This document shows positions 32,289-40,871 of a stretch of DNA of 64,000 bases, in pieces. Below the pieces are notes generated by a model that was given only the letters and a program-made list of their open reading frames with translations, was not told the origin of the DNA and made no database searches. The translations under genes were made by a program, and so were the position numbers. The number at the start of each line of letters is the position of its first letter. Position 1 is the first letter of the stretch. This stretch comes from an uncultured Rubrobacteraceae bacterium (lineage in GTDB: Bacteria; Actinomycetota; Rubrobacteria; Rubrobacterales; Rubrobacteraceae): assembly GCA_902806095.1 (NCBI GenBank), contig CADCVF010000040.1, positions 1 to 64,000 of the forward strand, in the 5' to 3' direction.

Positions 32289-32320
32289 AGTCAGCACTTC
32301 AGCTTGTCAGCTTTCTGGCG
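32289..32320. repeat. Half copy of the dispersed repeat between sufB and sufD
   Basis: AGTCAGCACTTCAGCTTGTC and the following AGCTTT represent only the left arm. It lies a few bases after the sufB stop in the 147-nt sufB-sufD gap. Confidence 0.6.
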
Positions 32321-32342
32321 CAGAAATCGGTGCCGGAGAGTG

Positions 32343-32403
32343 TTGACAGAGCCTTACAGAAACGGGCAATTGATGGTGGGGCGGGCCCTCTCGGGACCCG
32401 CCC
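32343..32403 (+). promoter_or_regulatory. Possible internal sufD promoter followed by a GC-rich hairpin
   Basis: A perfect TTGACA (32343-32348) is followed 17-18 nt later by a poor -10 (GCAATT/CAATTG). Downstream GGGCGGGCCC (32379-32388) pairs with GGGACCCGCCC (32393-32403), with one bulged base. The hairpin could attenuate readthrough from sufB. Both claims are tentative. Confidence 0.35.
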
Positions 32404-32430
32404 TCTTGTTAGAGAGCAAGGGTAGGTCGT

Positions 32431-33792
32431 ATGCAGCAGAAGGAAGCGCCGGAAGTTCTAAAGAGTAAGGGTATAAGCGCGGAGACGGTGAAGGCGCTGT
32501 CTTCATTCAAAGGCGAGCCTGACTGGCTCACGGAGAAGCGCCTGGACGCGTGGCGGAGCTTCGAGAGTCTTCCCATGCCCACACTCCGCGATGAGGCTTG
32601 GCGCTACACGGATATCTCGGACGTAAGCGTGGATGACTTCCTCCCCTACGCCCCTAGCCCAGACGTAAGTCGAGAGGCCGACCTGCCAGACGCTGTCCAG
32701 AGACTCATCAACGAGGGCGAGGAGAACTCGGCCTTGCTCGTGCAGCACAACTCAGAGACGGCTTACAGCAGGGTCGATGAGGAGCTCTCGCGCAAGGGCG
32801 TCGTCTTTACGGATCTGCACACGGCGCTTGCGGAGCATGAGGATCTCGTCAGAGACAGGCTCTTCGGGCTCGTGCCTGGTGACTACGACAAGTTCGCGGC
32901 CCTTAGCGCCGCGGCGTTCGCCGGGGGGTCTTTCCTCTACGTGCCGCGCGGGGTCGATGTGGAGTTGCCGATCCAGAGCTATAGATGGCTCGACGTGGTC
33001 GGTTCGATCATGCCTCGCACCCTCGTCGTGGTCGAAGAGGGCGCGAGCGTCACGTACATCGACGAGTACGCCTCCGTTGACGACGAGGACCCCGCGTTCT
33101 CCAACGGCGCTGTCGAGTTGTACGTCGGACAGGGCGCGCACCTGCGTTACGTCTCGTTGCAGAACTGGGAGCGTAACATGCTCCACTTCAACACCATCCG
33201 CTCCAAGACCGAGAAAGACGCGACGATCAACAGCCTCGTCGTCTCCTTCGGCTCTCAGCTCTCCCGCACCAACGTCGAGGCCGGCCTGACGGCTGCTGGC
33301 AGCGACTCGGAGATGCTCGGCCTGTACTTCGCAGACCAGAACCAGGTCCTCGACCATCACACGTTGCAGGACCACATCGCCCCGAACGCCCACTCGGACC
33401 TCGTGTACAAGGGCGCTCTGCGCGACGAGTCCCTCGCTGTCTTTTCCGGGCTCATCAGGGTCGAGCCTGGGGCGCAGAAGACTGACGCGTATCAGACGAA
33501 TCGGAACCTCATCCTCGGGACAGACGACGCTTTCGCGGTAAGCCTGCCGCGCCTGGAGATACTGGCCGACGACGTCAAGTGCTCGCACGGCTCGACGACG
33601 GGACAGGTGGACGAGACGGATCTCTTCTACCTCATGAGCCGCGGCATCCCGCGCCGCGAGGCCGAGAAACTGGTGGTCTTCGGGTTCTTCGGGGAGATCA
33701 CGAGCAGGATCCCCCTCAAGGGTCTGAAAGACAAGCTCGACAGGGCTATAGAGGGTAAGATCGGGCTCGGCTTCGAGGAACGCGTCGCGTAG
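32431..33792 (+). CDS. sufD: SufD, Fe-S cluster assembly protein
   Basis: A 453-residue paralogue of SufB that forms the SufBC2D complex. The N-terminal helical part (EPDWLTEKRLDAWRSFESLP, DEAWRYTDISDV) precedes the beta-helix core (GSFLYVPRGVDVELPIQSY). The C-terminal DDVKCSHGSTTGQVDETDLF contains the His used with SufB for cluster formation, then FYLMSRGIPRREAEKLVVFG. The Rieske gene starts on the last base of the stop (TAGTG), so the two are translationally coupled. Confidence 0.95.
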   Translation: MQQKEAPEVLKSKGISAETVKALSSFKGEPDWLTEKRLDAWRSFESLPMPTLRDEAWRYTDISDVSVDDFLPYAPSPDVSREADLPDAVQRLINEGEENSALLVQHNSETAYSRVDEELSRKGVVFTDLHTALAEHEDLVRDRLFGLVPGDYDKFAALSAAAFAGGSFLYVPRGVDVELPIQSYRWLDVVGSIMPRTLVVVEEGASVTYIDEYASVDDEDPAFSNGAVELYVGQGAHLRYVSLQNWERNMLHFNTIRSKTEKDATINSLVVSFGSQLSRTNVEAGLTAAGSDSEMLGLYFADQNQVLDHHTLQDHIAPNAHSDLVYKGALRDESLAVFSGLIRVEPGAQKTDAYQTNRNLILGTDDAFAVSLPRLEILADDVKCSHGSTTGQVDETDLFYLMSRGIPRREAEKLVVFGFFGEITSRIPLKGLKDKLDRAIEGKIGLGFEERVA

Positions 33793-34145
33793 TGGCCGAG
33801 TTCCACAAGCTGGCCACTGTGGACGAGGTTGGTCCAGGGGAGATCAAACAGTACCTCGTCGAGGACCGCTTCGTGGCCCTTTGCAACGTGGAGGGCGAGC
33901 TCCATGCCTTCGAGGACGTCTGCACCCACCAGTTCACGCACCTGAGCGAGGGCGAGTTCACAGATTCAGAAGTGAAGTGCCCCCTCCACGGCGCGAAGTT
34001 CGACGTTAAGACCGGCGCGGCGAAGAGCCTGCCGGCCGTAAAGCCCGTCCCGAAGCACGAGGTGAAGGTGGAGAACGGGAACGTCTACGTCGCGCTCAAC
34101 CCCAAGCGGGTCAAGATCGGCGGCAGGAGAGGCCGCAGGAGGTAG
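33792..34145 (+). CDS. Rieske-type [2Fe-2S] ferredoxin
   Basis: A 117-residue soluble Rieske protein of the ferredoxin-subunit type. The cluster ligands are plain: EDVCTHQF (CxH, about residues 43-47) and KCPLHGAKFDV (CxxH). The C-terminus is basic (GGRRGRRR), which is unusual for this family and might bind nucleic acid or an acidic partner. The GTG start overlaps the sufD stop. It may supply electrons for Fe-S assembly or be an early client. The genomic coupling to sufD is a sequence fact; the electron-donor role is inference. Confidence 0.9.
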   Translation: MAEFHKLATVDEVGPGEIKQYLVEDRFVALCNVEGELHAFEDVCTHQFTHLSEGEFTDSEVKCPLHGAKFDVKTGAAKSLPAVKPVPKHEVKVENGNVYVALNPKRVKIGGRRGRRR

Positions 34146-34151
34146 CCGAGC

Positions 34152-34613
34152 ATGCTGCTCGAAGGTTCCTGCCATTGCGGGGCTGTGCGCTTCGGGGTCG
34201 AGTCGGAGACACCGTACCCTTATCAGGCCTGCTACTGCTCCATCTGTCGCAAGACGGCGGGCGGAGGCGGCTACGTCATCAACCTCGGCGCCGACGCGGA
34301 GACGCTAGAAGTCGAAGGCGCGGAGAACCTCTCCGTCTACGCTGTGCAGGCCCAGGATCGCGGCGAGTCGGAGCGCAACTTCTGCAAGCATTGCGCCAGC
34401 TTCCTGTGGCTCTTCAACCCGATGTGGCCTGACCTCATCCATCCGTTCGCCTCGGCGATAGACACGCCGCTCCCGAAGCCGCCGGAGCACGTTCGCCTGA
34501 TGCTAGATTACGCCGCCCCCTGGTGTGAGATCCCCGACAACGGCAACGAGAAGCACTTCCCCGAGTACCCCGAAGAGTCTCTGGAAGATTGGCACCGCCG
34601 CCATGGGCTGTAG
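34152..34613 (+). CDS. GFA/CENP-V family zinc protein
   Basis: A 153-residue protein with GFA-type zinc ligands: GSCHCGAVRFGVE near the start, YQACYCSICRKTAGGGGYV (CxxC), and a further FCKHCASFLWLF pair. The fold is shared with glutathione-dependent formaldehyde-activating enzymes, although real formaldehyde activity is rarely shown. It follows the Rieske gene by 6 nt, so it belongs to the suf operon. A role with thiol- or sulfur-containing intermediates is possible but unproven. Confidence 0.85.
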   Translation: MLLEGSCHCGAVRFGVESETPYPYQACYCSICRKTAGGGGYVINLGADAETLEVEGAENLSVYAVQAQDRGESERNFCKHCASFLWLFNPMWPDLIHPFASAIDTPLPKPPEHVRLMLDYAAPWCEIPDNGNEKHFPEYPEESLEDWHRRHGL

Positions 34614-34665
34614 CCTGACTTCGGAGATGCAGTACAAGAGCGCCAAGCCTCGCGTGCGCTCCTGA

Positions 34666-34671
34666 TACAAT
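34666..34671 (+). promoter_or_regulatory. Possible -10 box (TACAAT) before sufU
   Basis: TACAAT lies 13 nt before the sufU ATG (10 nt before an in-frame GTG). It is one of several TACAAT/TAGAAT boxes close to start codons here. No -35 was found. Confidence 0.35.
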
Positions 34672-34684
34672 TTCCTGCAAGGTG

Positions 34685-35092
34685 ATGCAGAGCTTCTACA
34701 GAGAGATCCTCCTCGACCACTTCGAGCATCCGCGCAACCGGCGCGAGCTGGGGGATGCCGACATCCACGAACACATTGATAACCCTCTCTGCGGCGACGT
34801 GGTGACGGTCTATGCGAAGGTGCATGATGGCACCTTCGAAGAGGTGAGCTTTATCGGGCGCGGATGCTCCATCTCTCAGGCGTCAGCCTCGATGCTCACG
34901 GAGCAGCTCACGGGAAAGAGCCGCGAGGAGGCAGAAGAGAAGATAGATGCCTTCCTCGAGATGATGCGCACGGAGGCGAAGGAAGAGCTCGGGGAGTTAG
35001 CCGCCCTCAAGGGCGTCGTTCAGACCCCTAACCGCATCCGCTGCGCCACCCTGGCCTGGGATGCCATGAGACGCGCTCTCCCAGGGCAGTAA
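34685..35092 (+). CDS. sufU: SufU-like zinc/Fe-S sulfurtransfer protein
   Basis: The 135-residue protein has the three conserved SufU/IscU cysteines: NPLCGDVVTVYAKV, FIGRGCSISQASASMLTEQL and the C-terminal NRIRCATLAWDAM. The insertion after GRGCSIS is typical of SufU, which accepts persulfide from the desulfurase SufS. SufS itself is missing from this cluster, where it would usually be found. GTG and ATG starts are adjacent, and the ATG is chosen arbitrarily. It ends the suf operon. Confidence 0.92.
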   Translation: MQSFYREILLDHFEHPRNRRELGDADIHEHIDNPLCGDVVTVYAKVHDGTFEEVSFIGRGCSISQASASMLTEQLTGKSREEAEEKIDAFLEMMRTEAKEELGELAALKGVVQTPNRIRCATLAWDAMRRALPGQ

Positions 35093-35225
35093 GCACCGCC
35101 AGCACCGGGAAGTGCCAGACATCGTACCCTACCCTGTGCACCGTCTTGTCGCCGGACCATCTTGCGTCGACGGCGGCGTAGCCACAAGGTAGAGTTAGAC
35201 CGTACCGTTCGCGAGGAGGCCGCGG

Positions 35226-36698
35226 TTGGAGACGGAAGAGCTAGGATCTGTAAGAAGGCCGGCGCCGGGTGGGTTCCGGCCCGAGAGGCTCGACCGCGCC
35301 CTGGCGCGCGCCAGCGACGCGCCGCTCCGGGAGGGCAACCGGCTGGAGCTTCTAAGGAACGGCCCAGACACCTACGACGACTGGCTCGCGGCCATCTCTG
35401 GGGCAGAGCAGTGGGTACACCTGGACAATTACATCTTCTGCGACGATGAGGTCGGGGACAGGTTCGCAAAAGCTTTGATCCGGAAGGCTCAGGAGGGGGT
35501 GAGCGTCCGTGTGCTCTACGACTGGTTCGGATGCCTCGACGTGCACCGTTCCTTCTGGCGGCGGATGCGGGAGGCCGGCGTGGATGTCAGGGTGGTCAAC
35601 CCTCCGACGTTTGGTGAGCCACTCGGCGCGATCCGGCGCGACCACCGAAAGCTGCTCGCCGTGGACGGCGAGTACGCCTCGACCGGCGGCGTGTGCATCT
35701 CCGATGGCTGGCTCGTGACATCCCCCGATACTGGGCTCCCCTACAGGGACACGGCCGTCGGCATCCGGGGCCCGGCGGTCGCCGAGGTCGAGCGGGCCTT
35801 CGCGGGGCTGTGGAGTGTCGCCGGTGGATCCCTCCCCGAAGCCGAACGCCCCGACCCTGAGAGCATCCCGCAGGCCGGCGGAGCGCCGGCGCGAGTGGTC
35901 GTCCAGGAACCGCGCAGGATGCGTACCTTGAGGATGCTGCAGTTGCTCACGGCAGGGGTCGAGCGCAGGCTCTGGATCACCGACGCCTACTTCCTCTCCA
36001 TGCCGATCCTCTCCCAATCCCTGATGTCTGTAGCCCGTGACGGAGTCGACGTGCGGGTCCTCGTGCCAGCGACCAACGACCTGCCCTGGATCGGGGCGCT
36101 CTCGCGCACGGGCTACCGGCAGTTCTTGGAGTCCGGAGTCCGTATCTTCGAGTACGGCGGACCGATGATCCACGCCAAGACCCTCGTCGCCGACGGCTGG
36201 TGGTCGAAGGTCGGCTCCACGAACCTGAACGTTGCAAGCCTCGTAGCCAACTGGGAGATAGACCTGGTGGCCGAGGACACCGGCTTCGCCGCCCAGATGG
36301 AGGAGCTTTTCGAGGAGGACCTCTCCAACGCCCGCGAGGTCCGCCTCGCCGGATCTGCCGAGAACCCCAGGGTGCGCCCGGAGCGCCCGATCCAGACCTC
36401 GGACCGCGATGCCCGAAGGGGTGTCGTTGGGAGCGGTTCTGGCGGATCGGCCACCGTCTTGCGCGTCGGCAGCGCGGCCCTCCAGAAGAGCGGCTATCCA
36501 CTGGAGACGCACGAACAAGCCCTGGCAGCCGCGGCCAGCGGCGCCTTGCTAGGAGCATCCCTCCTCAGCCTCCGCTTCCCACGCTTCCTCGCCTGGCCCC
36601 TCGCCGCCGCCGGCGCCATCTACGGGGGCCTCGGAGTCCTGCGCGCCGCCCGCTCAGCCATCTCTGAGCGTGTCAGGGGAGGGTCAACCCTCCCCTAG
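35226..36698 (+). CDS. Phospholipase-D/cardiolipin-synthase-like protein with C-terminal membrane segment
   Basis: A 490-residue PLD-superfamily protein with two HKD motifs. The first is in AIRRDHRKLLAVDGEYASTGG and the second is PMIHAKTLVADGWWSKVGSTN with NLNVASLVANWE after it. The layout suits a cardiolipin synthase or related phosphatidyltransferase. No N-terminal membrane helices are visible. The C-terminus instead has a hydrophobic alanine-rich region (about 440-475) that could anchor the protein. The TTG start is chosen as the first in-frame start of the long frame. Its 3' end overlaps the convergent ATP-grasp gene by 15 nt. Confidence 0.87.
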   Translation: METEELGSVRRPAPGGFRPERLDRALARASDAPLREGNRLELLRNGPDTYDDWLAAISGAEQWVHLDNYIFCDDEVGDRFAKALIRKAQEGVSVRVLYDWFGCLDVHRSFWRRMREAGVDVRVVNPPTFGEPLGAIRRDHRKLLAVDGEYASTGGVCISDGWLVTSPDTGLPYRDTAVGIRGPAVAEVERAFAGLWSVAGGSLPEAERPDPESIPQAGGAPARVVVQEPRRMRTLRMLQLLTAGVERRLWITDAYFLSMPILSQSLMSVARDGVDVRVLVPATNDLPWIGALSRTGYRQFLESGVRIFEYGGPMIHAKTLVADGWWSKVGSTNLNVASLVANWEIDLVAEDTGFAAQMEELFEEDLSNAREVRLAGSAENPRVRPERPIQTSDRDARRGVVGSGSGGSATVLRVGSAALQKSGYPLETHEQALAAAASGALLGASLLSLRFPRFLAWPLAAAGAIYGGLGVLRAARSAISERVRGGSTLP

Positions 36699-38114
36699 CG
36701 CGCTGGTCAGCACCCAGGTGTCTTTCATCTTGCCGCCGCTGGAGATGTTGACGAGCTTGCTACCTGGCGCGGCGACTCGGGTCATGGCGCCTGGAACGAC
36801 CTCGATCGTCTGGGCGTCTGGGGCGAGGGCGTGGATGCGGTAGTCTGCGTGGGCGTCGCGCAGAACAAAGCCATTCTCGGTCTCGTCTGTCTCGCAGAGG
36901 ACGTGGGTAGAGAAATCTATCATCTCCTGGGCCACGTACTCGACGGGGTTTTCCTCGACCTGCCTGCGGAACTCTTCGATGTTCTCCCCGGACTCTTCGG
37001 GAGCGATGAGGACGTCTTTGCCGCCCCAGCCGCTGCGGCTCTTTACGACCAGCTCATCGAAATGGTCGAAGACGTAGCGGCGATCCTGCTCGACGGCGAA
37101 CGAGTATGTCTCGACGTTGTCGAGTACCGGCTCCTCTCCCAGGTAGGTCCGGATCATCTTTGGGATAAAGGGATAGACGCCCTTGTCGTCGGCGATGCCA
37201 AGGTTGGGGGCGAAGACGGCGTCGACCAAGCCCCTGGCTTGAGATTCGATCAGGCCCTTTATGTCGTCGTAGATCCTGCCATCCTCGATGCGCTCGTAGA
37301 TTATGTCGATCCGGCGCCCGCTCGTTTTGTGGACGAGCCTCCCGTCGTGGTCGACCTCGACCTCGTGCCGCTCGGCCAGGATCGCCCCGAGCTCGCTGGC
37401 GAACACTTTGTGGTCGAGGTAGTACTGGTCGTGAGGCCCCGTGGAGAGGATCGCAACAGTCGGGTCGGGGTCGGGCGAGGCAGCCCGCACGACCGCGCCG
37501 AAGGTCTCCATCAGCCTGTCGAGTGGCCTCACCCGGAGCGCCGCGTAGGAATCGGGCATCACCTCGGCTGTCCTCGACCTGAGGATGTTTATCGGCTCGA
37601 TACCGACCGGCATCTTGGCGTTGTCCTCGATAACGAGGTATTTCCACCCGCCCGTCCGGCCCGAACGTTCGACGGCGACTATGTCGAAGCCCATCTGCCT
37701 GTTGGGGACGTCCCCGAATCGGGTTGGGATAGCTACATCGAAGAGGGCGCTGCTCTCGACCACTTCCTCGGGCACGACCTCATCTTTTCCTGCCTCCAGG
37801 CGCTTGAGCCACTCGTTGATCGCGAACATCCGCTGCGCAAGCCCCCGCTCCAAAACGGCCCAGTCCGCGGCAGGCAAGATGCGGGGCACGTAGTCGGTCG
37901 GGTGGATCTCATCGTCAGGGACGATCCCCAGATCTCGCTGCTTCTCGAGCAACCACCCGTGCGCCCTGTCGGTTCTCCGCCTCCATTCCCCAGAACCCAT
38001 TCGCCCCATCTCTTCGAGCACGGGACTGTAATGAGAGAAGGGCTCGCCATCAGGGCCGAAGACCTCGTTGGGTGAGGAGAGGCCGCGCTCGAAGCGTATC
38101 GAGCCATCAGCCAT
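36684..38114 (-). CDS. Circularly permuted ATP-grasp protein
   Basis: A 476-residue cytosolic protein of the circularly permuted ATP-grasp type (DUF404/407-like). The N-terminal region (SHYSPVLEEMGRMGSGEWRR, RAHGWLLEKQRDLG) is family-like. So are YLVIEDNAKMPVGIEPINIL, DIIYERIEDGRIYDDIKGL and the nucleotide-binding VVKSRSGWGGKDVLIAPEES with YVAQEMIDFSTHVLC. Such proteins are thought to ligate an acid to an amine at ATP expense. They usually occur beside an alpha-E or transglutaminase gene, and neither is here. The start codon lies within CATCAGC tandem words of the adjoining repeat-like sequence. Confidence 0.82.
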   Translation of the reverse strand: MADGSIRFERGLSSPNEVFGPDGEPFSHYSPVLEEMGRMGSGEWRRRTDRAHGWLLEKQRDLGIVPDDEIHPTDYVPRILPAADWAVLERGLAQRMFAINEWLKRLEAGKDEVVPEEVVESSALFDVAIPTRFGDVPNRQMGFDIVAVERSGRTGGWKYLVIEDNAKMPVGIEPINILRSRTAEVMPDSYAALRVRPLDRLMETFGAVVRAASPDPDPTVAILSTGPHDQYYLDHKVFASELGAILAERHEVEVDHDGRLVHKTSGRRIDIIYERIEDGRIYDDIKGLIESQARGLVDAVFAPNLGIADDKGVYPFIPKMIRTYLGEEPVLDNVETYSFAVEQDRRYVFDHFDELVVKSRSGWGGKDVLIAPEESGENIEEFRRQVEENPVEYVAQEMIDFSTHVLCETDETENGFVLRDAHADYRIHALAPDAQTIEVVPGAMTRVAAPGSKLVNISSGGKMKDTWVLTSALGEG

Positions 38115-38240
38115 CAGCCGTCAGCTTCCCGCCGGAGGGTATCGCTCCTGCCGGGAAAAAGAGGTTTCATTCCGCAGATGGTAGCGCTTTCGCATGACGC
38201 TCGCTAGCTTCACCTGGACAGCTGAAGGCTGACAGCTACC
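38105..38240. repeat. Repeat-like intergenic element related to the dispersed family
   Basis: GCCATCAGCCATCAGCCGTC, followed by AGCTTCC, on one side answers ACAGCTGAAGGCTGACAGCT on the other, about 100 nt apart. The words differ from the main family (ATCAGCC/GGCTGA rather than GTCAGCA/TGCTGAC). The left arm contains the start codon of the ATP-grasp gene. Confidence 0.5.
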
Positions 38241-38643
38241 CGAATATCCCCGTGAGGACGCAGGGGGAGCCGAGGAAGAAGGAGAGCGAGAAGGTGACGG
38301 CGAAGAAGATGTTCTCGTCAGAGGTGTATGAGTAGAGGCGCTTGTAATGAAACATCAGTAGTGCCGAGGGGATGGCTATCCCGGTCATCAGGACGCCCGT
38401 CACGCGTACGGTGTTGAGAGGGCCGATCCGATCGAAGACGCCTTCCGAGTTGAGGAGTAACAGCCCGAACCAGTCGGCGGTGAGCATGAGGGAGATGCCG
38501 AAGACGGCCAGGAGCGCATAGAACACAGGCTTCGTAAACAGCGGCCCCTTGACGGGCGCCTCGAAGGCTTCGTGGTGCGGGTCGTCGAACAGTGTCCTCG
38601 GCGGTTCGCGGAATAGCTTGGGTATCTTTCTGGGAACCTTCAT
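38236..38643 (-). CDS. Small membrane protein with three predicted helices
   Basis: A 135-residue protein. A basic, proline-rich N-terminus (MKVPRKIPKLFREPPRTLFD) precedes three hydrophobic helices at about residues 36-58, 73-92 and 108-128. I do not recognise the family. The ATG at 38643 is preferred; an upstream extension would run into the SDR gene's 3' end. It lies 40 nt downstream of the SDR gene and may be co-transcribed with it. Confidence 0.65.
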   Translation of the reverse strand: MKVPRKIPKLFREPPRTLFDDPHHEAFEAPVKGPLFTKPVFYALLAVFGISLMLTADWFGLLLLNSEGVFDRIGPLNTVRVTGVLMTGIAIPSALLMFHYKRLYSYTSDENIFFAVTFSLSFFLGSPCVLTGIFG

Positions 38644-38683
38644 GCGAGACGTAATGGTAGCGCAAGGAGGCCGAAAATGCCGC

Positions 38684-39514
38684 TCAAGAGCGGCGGAAGA
38701 AGCCTCCCTCGGAATGGATGACCTGGCCCGTGATCCAGGCCCCATCATTACCGGCCAGGAACGCCACGAGCCTCGCAGCGTCCTCGGGCTGTCCGATCCT
38801 CCCCGACGGGGACTTCGTCACGATCTCACGCTTCATCTCCTCGGTCATCCAGCCTGTGTCGGTGGCGCCAGGGTTGATGGCGTTCACCGTGATCCCCTTG
38901 TGTCCGACTTCGGCAGCGAGCGTCAGGGTGAATGCCTCGATGGCGCCCTTGGTCGCGACGTAGGCGAGCTCTCCAGGCATCGGCCCCAGCGACTGTCCCG
39001 AGCTGAAGTTGACGATCCTGCCCCCAGGCCCGCCTGGATACCGCCTTGCGAAGCCGACACTGAGGAGCGCCATGGCCCGCACGTTGACAGCGTAGTGGAT
39101 GTCCAGGGTCTCGGCGTCGAGCGCCTCGAAGCCGTCGCGGGTAGAGTAGGCTGCGGTGTTGACGAGGATCGAAGGCCTCCCCAGCCGCTCTTCGGCCGCA
39201 TCTAGTAGAAACGCAGGTGAATCGATCCGGGAGAGGTCCATCTCGGCCGCCTCGGCCCTGACGCCGGCGGCGCGCAACTCCCCGAGCAGCGTCTCAGGCG
39301 CGTCTTCGTCCGACGCCCAAGGCATCTCGCGGTCGTACGCTTTCCAGTAGGAGAGAGCGACGTCGGCGCCGTGGGAGGCGAGAGCCCGGCAGACCGCTGA
39401 GCCTATCCCCCTCCTCCTCCCGACACCGGTCACGAGCGCCACACGACCACGCAGGTCTCCTGTCGCCGGGGGGAAAGAGGGCCGCGGGGAAATAGTGGAT
39501 CGATCGTCGGACAT
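38684..39514 (-). CDS. Short-chain dehydrogenase/reductase (SDR)
   Basis: A 276-residue NAD(P)-dependent oxidoreductase. It has the glycine-rich cofactor loop ALVTGVGRRRGIGSAVCRAL, the NTAAYS strand, the catalytic serine in IVNFSSGQSLGP, and the YxxxK pair in ELAYVATKGAIEAFTLTLAA. GITVNAINPGATDTGWM follows. The extended GVGRRRGIG loop with two extra arginines resembles FabG-like or 3-oxoacyl-ACP reductase variants that bind NADP. The substrate is unknown. Confidence 0.9.
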   Translation of the reverse strand: MSDDRSTISPRPSFPPATGDLRGRVALVTGVGRRRGIGSAVCRALASHGADVALSYWKAYDREMPWASDEDAPETLLGELRAAGVRAEAAEMDLSRIDSPAFLLDAAEERLGRPSILVNTAAYSTRDGFEALDAETLDIHYAVNVRAMALLSVGFARRYPGGPGGRIVNFSSGQSLGPMPGELAYVATKGAIEAFTLTLAAEVGHKGITVNAINPGATDTGWMTEEMKREIVTKSPSGRIGQPEDAARLVAFLAGNDGAWITGQVIHSEGGFFRRS

Positions 39515-39711
39515 GGGCTTCTCCTCGAGTTAGCGCCCGCCGGGCGGGCGTGAAGGGTCTGGTCGAGGCTCCGTGGAGCCCGTTTACTACCTGGAACCTA
39601 TGCCAACGTATCGCCCATGGAAGGAAAGCTAGCACGACTACTGCCACGTCTCAAGCCCCTCGAAATCGAGAACTCCAGCACGTTGCGCCTGACCTGGGGC
39701 ATCTTCCCGGC
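39515..39711. other. Non-coding spacer between FUSC and SDR genes
   Basis: A gap of 197 nt. I saw short GC-rich words near 39535-39550 but no convincing hairpin, promoter or small gene. Confidence 0.3.
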
Positions 39712-40866
39712 TCAAGCCGTCAGAGCCATAGGCTCCCGGGCTGTACCGTCGCCGGCCTTGCGCAGCGCTTCGAGGGCTTCGGTCGATTCCATACCCGAGG
39801 CCCGTAGGAGATCAACAGCCGTTGACCTGACCTGGCCTACCAGCATGCTGGTCCTGAGGTCGTTACGCTCCGTGAGTACGGCGGTCGCCCCTCCCGCGGC
39901 TTCGAGGGCAAACCTGCGGGTCTCCACGGGATGCTCCGGCTCCTCGATGTAGGCTGTAAGGGTCTCGACGGCTCGCGCGAGGTCGCGGATGGTCTCGGAT
40001 AGCGCTTCTGGGGCTGGCTCTCCTTCGCGCACCGAGGTCGCGACGGCGCGCGCGAGCACCCTGACGTTGCGGACCGCAAGGTCCAACTGGTCGGCCGCCG
40101 TAGCGTAGAGCCCGAGCTGGCCGAGCACCCGCCTGCGTGGCGGAGAGAGCCTGACGGTATCGTATCCGGCGTCGAGCGCCTCCCTGAAAGCTCCCATGTG
40201 TCCATCCATCTCGCGTGCCTTCTGCAGCGCGCGCTCGGCCAGGCCGAGATCACACTCCCGCAGCGCTACCGCCGTCTCCTCCAAGACGCCGACGAGGTCG
40301 TCGAAGATCGGGTGCGCCGCCCGCTCAACCATGTGCCTCGGGTCGCTGGGGAACACCGCCCTGACCGCGAGAGCGATCCCGCTCCCGATCAGCGCGTCGA
40401 TAAACCTATCAGGCGAAAGACCCGTGGTGGAAGGCTCGAGCGTGATCGCAAGTAACGCCGAGACCCCGGCCTCGGTGACGAGCAGCGTCCCACCACCGAG
40501 CATCACGGCGGCAGCCATTGCCAGGGCCACCACGATCCCGATCTGGACCGTCCCCGTCCCGATGGCGAGCACGAGCAGGTCGGCCACAGCAAGCCCGCAC
40601 GCGACCCCGAACACGAGCTCGATCGCCCGTCTTCCCTCCTGACCAACGACGACGCCAGAGGAGATCACAGCCGCTATCGCGGCGAAGAACGGCTGGCCGT
40701 GCCCGAGCACCGCTGAAGCCAGAAACCATGCCAGACTCGCCCCCACCGCCGTCTGCAAGATAGGCCACACCCCAGCCCCCAACCGGCCGAACGACTCCTC
40801 GAACCGGCGCCGTAACGCCAGGGACCCACTATCAGGCACAACCCATGTAAGCACACTCAGGTTCAC
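39712..40866 (-). CDS. FUSC/aromatic-acid exporter family membrane protein
   Basis: A 384-residue protein with one set of about six membrane helices in residues 30-165 (QTAVGASLAWFLASAVLGHG, FFAAIAAVISSGVVVGQEGR). It is followed by a helical cytosolic region of about 210 residues, as in the single-domain FUSC/ArAE family. It may export aromatic acids or other organic acids. The GTG at 40866 is chosen over a TTG six nt upstream, because a perfect anti-SD complement (AAGGAGGTGAT) ends six nt before it. Confidence 0.82.
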   Translation of the reverse strand: MNLSVLTWVVPDSGSLALRRRFEESFGRLGAGVWPILQTAVGASLAWFLASAVLGHGQPFFAAIAAVISSGVVVGQEGRRAIELVFGVACGLAVADLLVLAIGTGTVQIGIVVALAMAAAVMLGGGTLLVTEAGVSALLAITLEPSTTGLSPDRFIDALIGSGIALAVRAVFPSDPRHMVERAAHPIFDDLVGVLEETAVALRECDLGLAERALQKAREMDGHMGAFREALDAGYDTVRLSPPRRRVLGQLGLYATAADQLDLAVRNVRVLARAVATSVREGEPAPEALSETIRDLARAVETLTAYIEEPEHPVETRRFALEAAGGATAVLTERNDLRTSMLVGQVRSTAVDLLRASGMESTEALEALRKAGDGTAREPMALTA

Positions 40867-40871
40867 AACCA

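Noticed and set aside
36831-38075. Plus-strand open frame of 414 codons opposite the ATP-grasp gene
   Set aside because: It is antisense to a recognisable ATP-grasp protein and has no motifs.
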